From Thermoleophilia bacterium UBA2241 (GTDB lineage: Bacteria; Actinomycetota; Thermoleophilia; UBA2241), in the NCBI GenBank assembly GCA_002347645.1, contig DDYF01000034.1:1-64000 (forward strand): 64,000 bases of DNA, read 5' to 3'. Below the pieces are notes generated by a model. That model did not search any database, was not told the DNA's origin, and was given only the letters and a program-made list of their open reading frames with translations. Position 1 is the stretch's first letter. Each line of letters opens with the position of its first letter. The translations under genes were made by a program, and so were the position numbers. Of the stretch, positions 37,975 through 47,108 are shown piece by piece.

Positions 37975-39675
37975 TTGGACTCGTTCTCCGTCCTGATCGG
38001 CGGCAAGGCCGGCGACGGGATCACCGAAGCCGGCGGCATGATCGCCCACCTGCTCAACGAGCTTGGGTACCGGCTCTACCGGCACACCGACTCCCCCTCC
38101 TTGATCCGCGGTGGTCACAACTTCGCGATCGTGCGCGCGCACCGCGGCCGCATCGGCGCGCATCGTGACCACGTCAACGTCCTCATCGCGCTGAACAAGG
38201 AGACGCTTGCGACGCACGCGTGGCGGCTCAAACAGCGCCCGGTCACGGTCTACGACAACGAGACGATCACGGCGGAAGACCTGCCGTCGATGGCGCACCC
38301 GTTCCGCACCGGCATCCCCGTGGCGACCATCCTCGAGCAGGAGGAGGCCCCGTCGGTGATGCGCAACACCGCGATCCTGGGAGCCTTCTGCAAGGCGATC
38401 TCGATCCCATGGATGGTGCTCGAGGACGTCATCAAGCGGTACCAGCCGAAGAAGACCGAGCTGAACCTCAAGGTCGCGCGCCGGGGCTACGACGCCGCGA
38501 CCGAGAAGCTGCTCGTCGACCTTCCGGGCGGTGGACCCGTGCCCGTGGTCGGCGGGCTCGAGGCCACCGGGCTGGGGCTCATCCGCGGCGGCCTGAAGGC
38601 GTACGCGGGGTATCCGATGACGCCGGCCAGCGGGCTGCTGCACTTCCTCGCCCGGCAGGCGCCGCGTTTCGAGCTCAAGGTCGTGCAGCCCGAGGGCGAG
38701 ATCGCCGCGGTCGTCATGGCGCTGGGGCACGCTTATGCGGGCGAACGCGCCGCCGTCGGCACGTCGGGCGGCGGGTTCGCCCTCATGGTCGAGGCCCTCA
38801 GCATGGCCGGGCAGGCTGAGCTGCCGATCGTCGTCGTGCTCGGCCAGCGGCCCGGCCCCAGCACGGGCCTGCCGACCTACACCGCCCAGGGCGACCTCGA
38901 GTTCGCCCTGACGGCGGGGCACGGCGAGTTCCCGCGGGCGGTCGTCGCCCCGGGCGACGTCGAGCAGGCCTACGCGTGGAGCACGCTGGCGATGGACCTG
39001 GCGTGGAAGTACCAGGCGCCGGTCATCGTCCTCGGCGACCGGACGCTCAACGACAACGCGCAGAGCTTCGTCGCCGGCGACGTGCCGTCGCTGCCGCGTC
39101 TTGAGCAGAAGGACTGGGACGGCGCTTCCATGGACGCCTCCCCCGACCTCGCCTACAAGCGCTACCTCATCACCGACGACGGCGTCTCACCCCTCGCGTT
39201 CCCCGGCCGCGAGGGTGCGGTCGTCAAGGTGAACAGCTACACCCACGACGAGTACGGGTTCACGACGGAGGACCCGGCGACGACCGTCGCCATGCAGGAC
39301 AAGTGGCTACGCAAAGGGCGGGCCATGGCCGAGGAGTTGGACGGGCTGCCCACCGTCAACGTGTTCGGCGATCCCCGGGCGTCCCGCACCGTCGTCACGT
39401 GGGGCTCTCCGGTGGGCGCGCTGCGCGAGATCGCTGGCCTCGCGGGCCTGCGCGTCGTACAACCCGTGGTGCTGTGGCCGTTCCCGCGGCGCCGTCTGCA
39501 GGAGGCACTGGCCGGCAGCGACCAGGTCGTCGCCGTCGAGATGAACGCGACCGGTCAGCTGGCCGGCCTGTTGCGTCGCCACGGCTTCGCCGTGCACGGG
39601 ACCCTGCTCCGCTACGACGGTCGGCCGTGGGGTGTGGGCGAGTTGCGGCAGCGCGTCGAGGAGGAGCTGGCATGA
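37975..39675 (+). CDS. korA: 2-oxoacid:ferredoxin oxidoreductase, fused gamma-alpha subunit (KorA type)
   Basis: A 566-residue subunit. The gamma domain (about 1-180) opens with SVLIGGKAGDGITEAGG, and the alpha part follows from about 200 (LIRGGLKAYAGYPMTPAS). With KorB it oxidises a 2-oxoacid, probably 2-oxoglutarate, to acyl-CoA, CO2 and reduced ferredoxin. The two-subunit organisation is typical of Kor. I chose TTG 37975, preceded by GGAGGG; no ATG or GTG lies between the operator boxes and the first conserved motif. Its stop overlaps the korB ATG (ATGA). The shared FNR-type boxes suggest co-regulation with CO dehydrogenase. Confidence 0.85.
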   Translation: MDSFSVLIGGKAGDGITEAGGMIAHLLNELGYRLYRHTDSPSLIRGGHNFAIVRAHRGRIGAHRDHVNVLIALNKETLATHAWRLKQRPVTVYDNETITAEDLPSMAHPFRTGIPVATILEQEEAPSVMRNTAILGAFCKAISIPWMVLEDVIKRYQPKKTELNLKVARRGYDAATEKLLVDLPGGGPVPVVGGLEATGLGLIRGGLKAYAGYPMTPASGLLHFLARQAPRFELKVVQPEGEIAAVVMALGHAYAGERAAVGTSGGGFALMVEALSMAGQAELPIVVVLGQRPGPSTGLPTYTAQGDLEFALTAGHGEFPRAVVAPGDVEQAYAWSTLAMDLAWKYQAPVIVLGDRTLNDNAQSFVAGDVPSLPRLEQKDWDGASMDASPDLAYKRYLITDDGVSPLAFPGREGAVVKVNSYTHDEYGFTTEDPATTVAMQDKWLRKGRAMAEELDGLPTVNVFGDPRASRTVVTWGSPVGALREIAGLAGLRVVQPVVLWPFPRRRLQEALAGSDQVVAVEMNATGQLAGLLRRHGFAVHGTLLRYDGRPWGVGELRQRVEEELA

Positions 39676-40523
39676 GCGCCGTCAAGCTTGGGACGACGGC
39701 CAGGAACACGTGGTGTCCGGGGTGCGGTAACTTCGCCGTGCTGAACGCGTCCACGGCCGTTCTCACCGACCTGATCGCGAGTGGGACGCGGCGCGAGGAC
39801 ATCGTCGTCGTGGCCGACATCGGCTGCAGCAGCAAGATCATCGACTACATGGGGGTCAACAGCTTCGACTCACTGCACGGCCGCGCGATCGCGACGGCCG
39901 TCGGCGTCAAGCTGGCCAACCCGGATCTCACCGTGGTGGTCCACGCGGGCGACGGCGGCGCCTACGCCGAGGGGCTCGAGCACCTGCTCTTCGCCGCCAA
40001 GCGCAACGTGGACATCACCGTCATCGTCCACGACAACGGCGTGTACGGTCTGACCATCGGGCAGGCGGGCCCGATGACACCGCCGGGCTACAAGGGACGC
40101 TCGACGCCCTACGGCAGCGAGGGTGCGCCCTTCAATCCGCTGGAGCTGCTCCACGTCGCGGGGGCGACGTGGCTCGGCCGCGGGTACACCCACGGCATAC
40201 CGCTGTTGAAGAAGCTCTACCGCGAAGCCATCGGCCACCGCGGGTTCAGCCTCGTCGACACGCTGCAGGTCTGCGTGACCTTCCGCAACATGTACGACGT
40301 CTACAACGAGCGTGTCTACGAGCTTGAGGATCACGACCCGTGCGACGAAGCGCGCGCGCTCGAGAAGATCCGCGAGTGGGACTACGCCTCCGACGGGCCC
40401 ATAGCGCTGGGCACGCTCAGCGTGCGCGACCGGCCCGTCTTCGGCGAGCGCTTTCTCAGCTACGGCGGGGCGCCCGTCGACGTCGAGGCCGGCGTGGCGG
40501 AGGTACTGCGCGGCCGGGCGTGA
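39672..40523 (+). CDS. korB: 2-oxoacid:ferredoxin oxidoreductase beta subunit (KorB type)
   Basis: A 283-residue TPP-binding subunit. N-terminal WCPGCGNFAVL and ADIGCSSK supply cluster Cys residues; GDGGAYAEGLEHLL followed by NVDITVIVHDNGVYGLT is the TPP/Mg motif. Length is normal for KorB or PorB. It overlaps korA by 4 bases, so expression is coupled. 2-Oxoglutarate is the best guess for the substrate; pyruvate or branched-chain oxoacids cannot be excluded. Confidence 0.87.
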   Translation: MSAVKLGTTARNTWCPGCGNFAVLNASTAVLTDLIASGTRREDIVVVADIGCSSKIIDYMGVNSFDSLHGRAIATAVGVKLANPDLTVVVHAGDGGAYAEGLEHLLFAAKRNVDITVIVHDNGVYGLTIGQAGPMTPPGYKGRSTPYGSEGAPFNPLELLHVAGATWLGRGYTHGIPLLKKLYREAIGHRGFSLVDTLQVCVTFRNMYDVYNERVYELEDHDPCDEARALEKIREWDYASDGPIALGTLSVRDRPVFGERFLSYGGAPVDVEAGVAEVLRGRA

Positions 40524-40529
40524 GCTGGG

Positions 40530-40557
40530 CCGCGCGAAGCCGCCGCGCGCTCCCTTT
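40530..40557. terminator. Weak terminator between korB and the Crp/Fnr gene
   Basis: A short CGCGCG stem (531-536 with 544-549) is followed by TCCCTTT. It lies between two converging genes. The stem is only 6 bp. Confidence 0.3.
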
Positions 40558-40566
40558 GCCTGCAGG

Positions 40567-41265
40567 CTACTCCTGCGCCATGCGGTGCAGGGCGGCGAAG
40601 TCGAGGATCTCGATCAACTCGCCGCCGCCGCTCATCCGCACGACGTCGGCGCGCTTGTAGCGGTCAAACGTCCGGCTCAGCGTCTCCGGGACGGTGCCGA
40701 GGCGGGCGGCGAGCTCGCGCTTGCTCGTCGGCAGCCTCACGATGCGGGGCGCTATCAAAGGCGCGCTGAGCTGCTCCTCCGCGAGCTCGAGCAGGTAGCG
40801 CGCAAGGCGTGCCGGCACCGGGAGGAGCAGTTCCTCGACACGGCGGTTGAGCATGATCATCAGCCGTGCCATGGCGGCGAGCACGCCGAGCGCGATCTCC
40901 GGGTGCTCGAGCATGAGGGCACGAAACTCGCCCGTCTCGAACCGATACAGGCGGCAGTCCTCCATCGTCTCTGTGCTCGACGGGTACACGTCGTGGAAGA
41001 GCACCGATTCGCCGAAGGTCTCGCCCGGACCCACGTGGCGGATCGTCGCCATGCGCCCGTCGCGGAAGAGCTTGAAGACCTTGACCTTGCCCTCCGCGAG
41101 GAGGAAGAACGCCTTCGCGGGGTCACCCTGGCTGAAGACGGTGCGCGCGGGCGGCAGCGAGACCGGACAGGCGATGCCCGTGAGCCGGTCGAGTTGTCCG
41201 TCGTCGAGGCCCTGGAACAGTGTCGAGCGGCGCAGGTCGGCGAGCGTGCGCGGTACGGCGTCCAT
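40567..41265 (-). CDS. Crp/Fnr-family transcription regulator
   Basis: A 232-residue regulator. An N-terminal cyclic-nucleotide-binding-like beta-roll (FSQGDPAKAFFLLAEGKVKV, GPGETFGES) is followed by a dimer helix and a C-terminal HTH with KRELAARLGTVPETLSRTF. The E-x-x-S-R residues in the recognition helix match FNR specificity for TTGA half-sites. The N-terminal Cys cluster of FNR is absent, so it is not an Fe-S O2 sensor of that type; heme, nucleotide or redox sensing is possible. ATG 41265 has TATACT 7 bases upstream and no Shine-Dalgarno. The two boxes at 37861-37892 are its likely targets. Confidence 0.8.
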   Translation of the reverse strand: MDAVPRTLADLRRSTLFQGLDDGQLDRLTGIACPVSLPPARTVFSQGDPAKAFFLLAEGKVKVFKLFRDGRMATIRHVGPGETFGESVLFHDVYPSSTETMEDCRLYRFETGEFRALMLEHPEIALGVLAAMARLMIMLNRRVEELLLPVPARLARYLLELAEEQLSAPLIAPRIVRLPTSKRELAARLGTVPETLSRTFDRYKRADVVRMSGGGELIEILDFAALHRMAQE

Positions 41266-41272
41266 GGCCCGC

Positions 41273-41278
41273 AGTATA
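41273..41278 (-). promoter_or_regulatory. Candidate -10 of a leaderless crp/fnr mRNA
   Basis: TATACT on the minus strand ends 7 bases before the ATG at 41265. No -35 hexamer is visible. Confidence 0.5.
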
Positions 41279-41361
41279 CCTGTGGGCCGCGCGTCGCCGG
41301 CCGCGCGTGGCCGGCCGCGACCCTGCGGTGCGGCGGCCGCTCGACCTGGCCGTCGCCGCCC

Positions 41362-43062
41362 TCACCCTGTGGCGCCGTCCGGACGGGCGACGCCCGGCGC
41401 GACACGCTCCACGACGATTGCCGACACGCCTGCGACAGGGCACTTGAACTCGCAGATCCCGCAGCCGATGCAGCGCTCGGTCACGACGCTGGGCCGCGCG
41501 ACCCAGTTCTCGCCGCCGCTCGGCGACGGAACGTAGCGGCCCTCGTCGAGCTCGATCGCCTTCTCCGGTGTCGGGCACATCTCCTGGCAGACGATGCAGG
41601 GCGTGTCCTGGGCCCAAGGGAGGCAACGATCGCGGTCGATCACGGCGACTCCGAGCACCTGCGACCGCTTCTCCGCCAGCGTCAACCCTGGAATCGCGCC
41701 CGACGGACAGGTCTGGCCGCAGGCGTTGCAGCCGTAGTCGCAGGCGCCGAGGCGTGGGACGAGGACGGGCGTCCACAGGGCTTGCAGTCCGCCCTCGAGG
41801 AGGGCCGGCTGCAGGCCCGACGTTGGGCATACCTTCATGCACTCGGTGCAGCGCAGGCAGAGCGAGAGAAAGCGGTCTTCGTCCTGCGAGCCCGGCGGGC
41901 GAAGGACTGCCGGGCTCGGACGCCCGCCGGCGACGCCCGCCGTCACCAGCAGGTACGCGCCTGCTCCGGCGGCCGCCGAACCGATGAAGGCGCGGCGCCC
42001 CGGGTCGTACGATCGCCACGGCCCCGCCGCGGGTGTGCGCCCGAAACGCAGGGCGTCCGGTTTGGGACAGGCGACGAGGCAGTCGAGACACATCGTGCAT
42101 TCCGAGCTCACGACGACTGCCCGATTGGCGCGAGGCTCGCCCGCGACGTCCTTCTCGTCATCTGCCCCCGAGTGGGCCGGCATCGATGTACCTCCCGCTC
42201 CCGGCAGCTCGATCGCCCCCAGGCCGCATGCCGCCGCGCACCGCCCGCAGCGATCGCAGGCCGTCCCGACGACCGGGCGCAGGACCGCGACCTTGGCCAG
42301 GAGGCCGAGCAGGGCTCCAAGAGGGCAGAGGTAGCGGCACCAGAAGCGACCCGCCAGCAGGCCGAGGGCGATCACCGCGGCGAACACGAGGGCGAGGGCG
42401 ATGGTCTGCGCGAATCTTGGCTCCACCACCGGAAGCACGGTGCCGCGGAGCCTGTCGTCTATCCAAGAGATCGTGGGCTCGAGCGCCGGCCACCGCAGGA
42501 GAAAGCGCTCGACGCTGGTCGCGCCGTGGGCGAGTGCGGGGATCACCGTGGTGGTCGCCGTCCGCGTCAGGAGCGAGAGGGGATCGAGCACCATGAGCGT
42601 CAGACTGCCGAACGCCGCCATGGTCAGGATCACCGTCAGCAGGACGTGCTTCGCGCGGCGGAGGCCCTGCGGCAGCCGCCGCGCCCTTCTCTCAGCGCCG
42701 TTGAACGAGCACCACTCCAGCAGCGTGCCGAGCGGGCAGACCCAGCCGCACCACACGCGTCCGAGGGTGACCGTGGCGGCGACGGTCGCAAAGGCCAGGG
42801 CGAGCGTCCCGATCCACTGGCGTCCGGCGAGCATCGTCGCCGCCGCGGCGAGCGGGTCGAAGCGGAAGAAGCCGTCGGCGAGGGTCAACGGCCGATAGCG
42901 CTGAAGTGCGGCGAAGAGAAGGTAGACGAACAGCGCGAAGAAGACGGCTTGCGAGGCGCGCCGGACTCGGCGCGCCTCGCTCCACCCGCTTCTCTCGCGC
43001 CCCCTCACGGCCGGGCGTCCCTCCACGGGACCCGGCCGGGCCGTCCCGTGACCGCACGTCAT
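41362..43062 (-). CDS. NapH/NapG-like membrane polyferredoxin fusion
   Basis: A 566-residue electron-transfer protein. A NapH-like membrane half has WCGWVCPLGTLLEW and WCRYLCPLGALLGL and several helices. A polyferredoxin half follows with CDRCGRCAAACG, CTMCLDCLVACP, CLRCTECMKVCP, CNACGQTCPSG, CIVCQEMCP and CIGCGICEFKCP, plus a Tat-like or membrane segment (RRAFIGSAAAGAGAYLL) in between. It probably passes electrons from a quinol or ferredoxin to a periplasmic or membrane partner. No partner oxidoreductase is adjacent. ATG 43062 has only a weak ribosome site, so the start is uncertain. Confidence 0.75.
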   Translation of the reverse strand: MTCGHGTARPGPVEGRPAVRGRERSGWSEARRVRRASQAVFFALFVYLLFAALQRYRPLTLADGFFRFDPLAAAATMLAGRQWIGTLALAFATVAATVTLGRVWCGWVCPLGTLLEWCSFNGAERRARRLPQGLRRAKHVLLTVILTMAAFGSLTLMVLDPLSLLTRTATTTVIPALAHGATSVERFLLRWPALEPTISWIDDRLRGTVLPVVEPRFAQTIALALVFAAVIALGLLAGRFWCRYLCPLGALLGLLAKVAVLRPVVGTACDRCGRCAAACGLGAIELPGAGGTSMPAHSGADDEKDVAGEPRANRAVVVSSECTMCLDCLVACPKPDALRFGRTPAAGPWRSYDPGRRAFIGSAAAGAGAYLLVTAGVAGGRPSPAVLRPPGSQDEDRFLSLCLRCTECMKVCPTSGLQPALLEGGLQALWTPVLVPRLGACDYGCNACGQTCPSGAIPGLTLAEKRSQVLGVAVIDRDRCLPWAQDTPCIVCQEMCPTPEKAIELDEGRYVPSPSGGENWVARPSVVTERCIGCGICEFKCPVAGVSAIVVERVAPGVARPDGATG

Positions 43063-43135
43063 GTGCTCAACGCCTTGGCCTGCGTGCCTCGACGATCCCG
43101 TCGCGGCCCGAGCGGTCGGTCACCCCGCCGTCGCC

Positions 43136-43585
43136 TCAGCCGAGCATCGCGCGCAGCTCGGCGGCTGCCGAACGCGCCTGCTGGGCCGCCTTGGCGAACA
43201 GCCGGGCGTCGTCGGCGAGGGCGTCCGCCGCGCGCGCGGCGAAGGCCTCGTGGTACGCGGCGATAGCATCCTCGACCTCGGCCATCTGCACGGCCGCGGC
43301 CGGCCAGGTAGCGGCGGGCTCACCCTCGAGCACGTGCGCGGGTCCGGTGCCGTCGATGTCGCTCCAGTCGGCGGCCGCGGCGGCGTCGACGCCGCTCTGG
43401 TGGGCGCGCAGCTTCTGCAGGCGGTCGTCGTGGGCGCAGGTGAGCACTTCGAACTTCTCGCGCCACGGCTCGCCGGGGGCGACCACCTCGGCGGCCGCCG
43501 CGAAGTCGGCGCCGGCGAGCTCGGCCTCCAGCGCGAAGCGAAAGGCGGATGCAGCGTCGGCGACAATGGGGAACTGGCGTGCCAC
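43136..43585 (-). CDS. Unknown helical protein, possibly ferritin-like
   Basis: A 149-residue soluble, Ala-rich, all-helical protein (FALEAELAGADFAAAAE, then CAHDDRLQKLRAHQ, EDAIAAYHEAFAARAAD). Glu and His residues are spaced like a four-helix bundle, but a diiron EXXH pattern is not clear. GTG 43585 has AAGGAGG 6-7 bases upstream. It lies between the polyferredoxin and mmsA genes on the same strand. I do not recognise the family. Confidence 0.6.
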   Translation of the reverse strand: MARQFPIVADAASAFRFALEAELAGADFAAAAEVVAPGEPWREKFEVLTCAHDDRLQKLRAHQSGVDAAAAADWSDIDGTGPAHVLEGEPAATWPAAAVQMAEVEDAIAAYHEAFAARAADALADDARLFAKAAQQARSAAAELRAMLG

Positions 43586-43640
43586 GAAGGCCTCCTTCTC
43601 GCGAGCCTCGGTCGTCTTTCGCGCAGCCTACCCAGAAACG

Positions 43641-43678
43641 ACGGGGGCGCTCACCTCCGGAGAGGTGAGCGCCCCCGT
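43641..43678. terminator. Terminator, 17-bp perfect stem
   Basis: Arms 43641-43657 and 43662-43678 pair perfectly with a CGGA loop. It lies 25 bases past the mmsA stop and upstream of the next minus-strand gene. Confidence 0.7.
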
Positions 43679-43703
43679 CACGAACGAGCGGTCCAGCTTG
43701 GTC

Positions 43704-45236
43704 TCACCACTGCTTGTTGACGGTACCCTCCCAGGTGCCGACCTTCTTCTCCTTCTTCTCCGCCTCGGTGAACCAGCGCGAGGTGACGCACTTGGTCTCG
43801 GTGAAGAATCGGATGCCGTCGAGCCCGAACACGTGGCTCTCGCCGAAGAACGACTGCTTGTGCCCGGCGAACGGGAAGAAGCTCACGGGCACCGGGATGC
43901 CCACGTTGACGCCGACCATGCCGGCGTGCGTGCGGCGGGCGAACTCGCGCGAGTAGTAGCCGCTCTCGGTGAAGATGCAGGAGCCGTTCGCGAAACGGCT
44001 GTTGTTCATGAGGGTGATGCCCTCTTCGAAGTCCTCGACGCGCTTGATGCAGAGCACCGGGCCGAAGATCTCCTCGCGACCGACCGACATGTCCTCGGTG
44101 ACGTTGTCGAAGATCGTGGGGCCGACGAAGAAGCCGTTCTCGTAGCCCGGCACGACGAGGTCGCGGCCGTCGAGGATGAGGTCGGCGCCCTCTTCGACGC
44201 CCTTGTCGATCCAGCCCTTGACGAAGGCCTGATGCTCGGCACTGACGACCGGGCCGAGTTCGGTCTTGGGATCGTACGAACAGCCCACGACGCGCCGCTG
44301 GGCGAACTTCTTCATGTAGCCGATGAACTCGTCGGCGACCTTGTTCTCGACGACGCAGACGGGCAGCGCCATGCAGCGCATGCCGGCGCAACCGAAGGTG
44401 GAGTTGATGATGCCTGCCGCGGCGCGCTCGAGCGAGGCATCGGCCAAGACGAGGCCGTGGTTCTTGGCTTCGGTCTGAGCCTGGACACGCTTGCCGTGGG
44501 CGGCGGCCAGCGAGTAGACGTGGAGGCCGACCTTGGTCGAGCCGACGAAGGTCACGCCGCGCACCAGCGGGTGGGTCATCATGATCTCGGCCTCGTTGCG
44601 CGAGCAGGTCACGAGATTGACGACGCCGTTGGGCAGGCCGGCCTCGTAGAGGAGCTCGAGCAGGCGCATGCCGGAGGTCGGCACCATGCTGGCGGCCTTG
44701 AGGACGAAGGCATTGCCGGTGACGATGCACAGCGGCAGCATCCAGCCGAAGGGGATCATGGCCGGGAAGTTGAAGGGGGCGATGCCGGCGAACACGCCGA
44801 GCGGCTCGCGGTAGCTCACGGTGTCGTGTCCGGTGGACACGTTCATGAGCGACTCGCCCTTCATGGTCATGGGAGCCGAGACGGCGACCTCGCAGCCCTC
44901 GATGATCTTGATGATCTCTCCGCGCGCCTCGTCGAGGTTCTTGCCGAGCTCGCGCGAGACCATGTGCGTGAGCTCCTCGGCGTTCTCCTCGAGCAGCCTC
45001 TTCCAGCGGAAGATCACCTGGGTGCGCTTCTGGATCGGCAGGCGCGACCAGCTCTCGAACGCCCAGTGCGCGTTCTCGATCGCCTCTTCGACCTCGTCCG
45101 CAGTGCAGCACGGCGTCTCAGCGAACACCTCGCCCGTGCTCGAGTCGGTCACCGGCATGTACTTGTCGGTCTTCGACTTGACCCACTCACCGTTGACGCA
45201 GTATTTGAGAGTCTTGACTTCGGTGACTGTCGCCAT
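43704..45236 (-). CDS. mmsA: Methylmalonate-semialdehyde dehydrogenase (CoA-acylating)
   Basis: A 510-residue aldehyde dehydrogenase of the MmsA/IolA group, which converts methylmalonate or malonate semialdehyde to propionyl- or acetyl-CoA with NAD and CoA (valine, inositol and beta-alanine breakdown). Motifs: IAPFNFPAMIPFGWMLPL, FVGSTKVG, and FGCAGMRCMALPV with the catalytic Cys near 284-288. Length and lack of a C-terminal ALDH extension fit MmsA. ATG 45236 has GAGAGGA upstream. It is divergent from a TetR gene with an 18-of-20 palindrome between, so it is probably repressed by that protein. Confidence 0.88.
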   Translation of the reverse strand: MATVTEVKTLKYCVNGEWVKSKTDKYMPVTDSSTGEVFAETPCCTADEVEEAIENAHWAFESWSRLPIQKRTQVIFRWKRLLEENAEELTHMVSRELGKNLDEARGEIIKIIEGCEVAVSAPMTMKGESLMNVSTGHDTVSYREPLGVFAGIAPFNFPAMIPFGWMLPLCIVTGNAFVLKAASMVPTSGMRLLELLYEAGLPNGVVNLVTCSRNEAEIMMTHPLVRGVTFVGSTKVGLHVYSLAAAHGKRVQAQTEAKNHGLVLADASLERAAAGIINSTFGCAGMRCMALPVCVVENKVADEFIGYMKKFAQRRVVGCSYDPKTELGPVVSAEHQAFVKGWIDKGVEEGADLILDGRDLVVPGYENGFFVGPTIFDNVTEDMSVGREEIFGPVLCIKRVEDFEEGITLMNNSRFANGSCIFTESGYYSREFARRTHAGMVGVNVGIPVPVSFFPFAGHKQSFFGESHVFGLDGIRFFTETKCVTSRWFTEAEKKEKKVGTWEGTVNKQW

Positions 45237-45284
45237 CTCGTTCCTCTCGCTCAGTCGGGGTTGATTCGGTCGGCTCGTTGGAGT

Positions 45285-45304
45285 CTAATCAATCGACTGA
45301 TTAG
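45285..45304. promoter_or_regulatory. TetR-type operator palindrome
   Basis: CTAATCA, six bases, TGATTAG: a 20-base dyad with 18 matching positions (only the outer bases of the central six differ). It lies midway between the divergent mmsA and TetR genes and is a likely binding site for the latter. Confidence 0.7.
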
Positions 45305-45355
45305 CCGCAACTCCTTTGGGCACGGCCGACCGGCGGCGGACGGGAGACAGACCGT

Positions 45356-46075
45356 ATGGCAGACGGGGCGATACAGCGTGACGGGAAGGGCGAGGCTGCG
45401 CTTGCGGCGGGCCGCCGGGCGCGTCCGGGCAAGCCCCCGCCCCCGGGCACCCGTCCCGACCCCCGCCGGGACATGCCGCCCACTGCAGCGAAGATCCTGG
45501 CGGCCGCACAGCGCATCCTCGTGGCGAAGGGGTTCGCCGGCTTGACGCTGCGCGCCATCGCGCAGGAATCGGGCGAGAACTCGGCGATGGTGCAGTACTA
45601 CTTCGGCAACAAGGCCGGGCTCGTCAGGGCGATGATCGACTGCAGCTTCCGCGACGAGCAGCAGGAGGTCGCCGCGGCCATGAGCACGGTGACGAACGAC
45701 GAGCTGCTCCCCCGGTTCGTCGAAGGGCTGAGGACCGTGAGCTCGTCGCGCTCGTTCCGCGTGTTCTTCGACGTCCTCCCTCAGGCCTTGCGGCACGAGA
45801 GTTGGCGCGCCCAGATGGCGAGCGCGATGGACTGGTACCGCGAGATCAAGCTGGAGTGGCTGCGCGCCAAGAACGAAGGACCGCCCGCCGAGCAGGAGGC
45901 CCTGCTCGGCCTTGCCGATCTCATGACGGCCGTCGTCGACGGGCTGGCCATCCAGGAGGCCGTCGACGACGACTTCGACATGCGTCGCGCATACGCCGTG
46001 CTGGAGTTCATGCTCCAGCGCTCACTGCCCGAGTTGCTCGAGTCGGGCGTCCCCGCGGCCGCGACCCGGGAGTAG
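45356..46075 (+). CDS. TetR/AcrR-family regulator
   Basis: A 239-residue regulator. After a 40-residue Arg/Pro-rich tail the TetR HTH reads ILAAAQRILVAKGFAGLTLRAIAQ, then MVQYYFGNKAGLVRAM. A helical ligand domain follows. The long basic tail may mean that the real start is later (ATG at about codon 40, MPPTAAKIL). GGGAG lies 9 bases before ATG 45356. Divergence from mmsA and the shared palindrome suggest it controls mmsA, perhaps responding to an acyl-CoA or semialdehyde-pathway ligand. Confidence 0.82.
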   Translation: MADGAIQRDGKGEAALAAGRRARPGKPPPPGTRPDPRRDMPPTAAKILAAAQRILVAKGFAGLTLRAIAQESGENSAMVQYYFGNKAGLVRAMIDCSFRDEQQEVAAAMSTVTNDELLPRFVEGLRTVSSSRSFRVFFDVLPQALRHESWRAQMASAMDWYREIKLEWLRAKNEGPPAEQEALLGLADLMTAVVDGLAIQEAVDDDFDMRRAYAVLEFMLQRSLPELLESGVPAAATRE

Positions 46076-46101
46076 GCCGCCCGGCGCGACCCGTCCGGCA
46101 C

Positions 46102-47031
46102 TCAGCTGTACTTCACGCGTGGGTCGAGCCAGGTGTAGGCGATGTCGACGACCAGGTTGCTGACCGTCACCAGCACGGCGGCGAACAGCACCGTGCCCAT
46201 GATCATCGGCATGTCCTGCGTCTGGATCGCGTTCCACGCCTGCCAGCCGATGCCGGGGACACCGAACACGACCTCGATCACCAGCACGCCGCCGAGGTAC
46301 CAGCCGAAGTCGAGCCCGAGGAGGGTGATGATCGGGCTCCACGAGTTGCGCATGATGTGCCGCCAGACGACGGTGCGCTCGGGCAAGCCCTTGGCCCGGG
46401 CCGCGCGCACGTAGTCGGCGTTGAGGATGTCGAGCATGCTCGAGCGGAGCATGCGCGAGTACCAGGCGGCGCCGCCGACACCCAACGTCAGGCCGGGCAG
46501 CACGCCGTAGAGCGGCTCGGCCCAGCCCTCGTAGCCGCCCAGCGGAAAGATCTGCAGCTGGTACGCGAACACGTAGAGGAAGAGCATGCCCAGCCAGAAC
46601 CCGGGGGCGGCGATGCCGAGCAGGCTGAGGACGGTGAACAGCCGGTCGCGGAAGCTGTACTGCTTGAGCGCGCTCACCATGCCCACGGGGATACCGATGA
46701 CCAGCTCGAAGAGGATGCCGAAGAGCGCGATCATGACCGTCGCCGGGAAGCGTTCGATGATCGACTGGGCGACCGGGCGTTGGGTGTCGTACGAGAAGCC
46801 CATGTCGCCCTGCAGCAGGTTCGTGATGTAGATCCAGTACTGCTCGTAGACGGGCTTGTTCAGGCCGAGCTCGTCGCGGATGCGTTCGAGCACCTCGGGC
46901 GTTGCGTGCACGCCGGCGATGCTCTTGGCGGGGTCGCCGGGCACGGCGTAGGCGAGCAGGAAGGTGATGACGCTCACGAAGAAGAGCACCACCACGACCC
47001 AGAGCAGGCGGCGCACGAGGTACTTACCCAT
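46102..47031 (-). CDS. Peptide ABC transporter permease, DppB type
   Basis: A 309-residue inner-membrane permease with six helices, an N-terminal MGKYLVRRLLWVVVVLFF segment, and the inner loop YVRAARAKGLPERTVVWRH (EAA loop). It belongs to the DppB/OppB group. It is the last gene of the minus-strand dppD-dppF-dppC-SBP-SBP-dppB run and converges with the TetR gene. Confidence 0.85.
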   Translation of the reverse strand: MGKYLVRRLLWVVVVLFFVSVITFLLAYAVPGDPAKSIAGVHATPEVLERIRDELGLNKPVYEQYWIYITNLLQGDMGFSYDTQRPVAQSIIERFPATVMIALFGILFELVIGIPVGMVSALKQYSFRDRLFTVLSLLGIAAPGFWLGMLFLYVFAYQLQIFPLGGYEGWAEPLYGVLPGLTLGVGGAAWYSRMLRSSMLDILNADYVRAARAKGLPERTVVWRHIMRNSWSPIITLLGLDFGWYLGGVLVIEVVFGVPGIGWQAWNAIQTQDMPMIMGTVLFAAVLVTVSNLVVDIAYTWLDPRVKYS

Positions 47032-47108
47032 CGCGCCGCCCCCTGCCCACTTCTCGCCGTGCCCGACTCATCCGTCCTGCTCCTCAGTCTTCCAGATCAG
47101 TCACGTCG

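Noticed and set aside
40585..43266. An 893-residue plus-strand open frame across the crp and polyferredoxin genes
   Set aside because: It runs antisense to two genes with clear motifs and has no recognisable domain.
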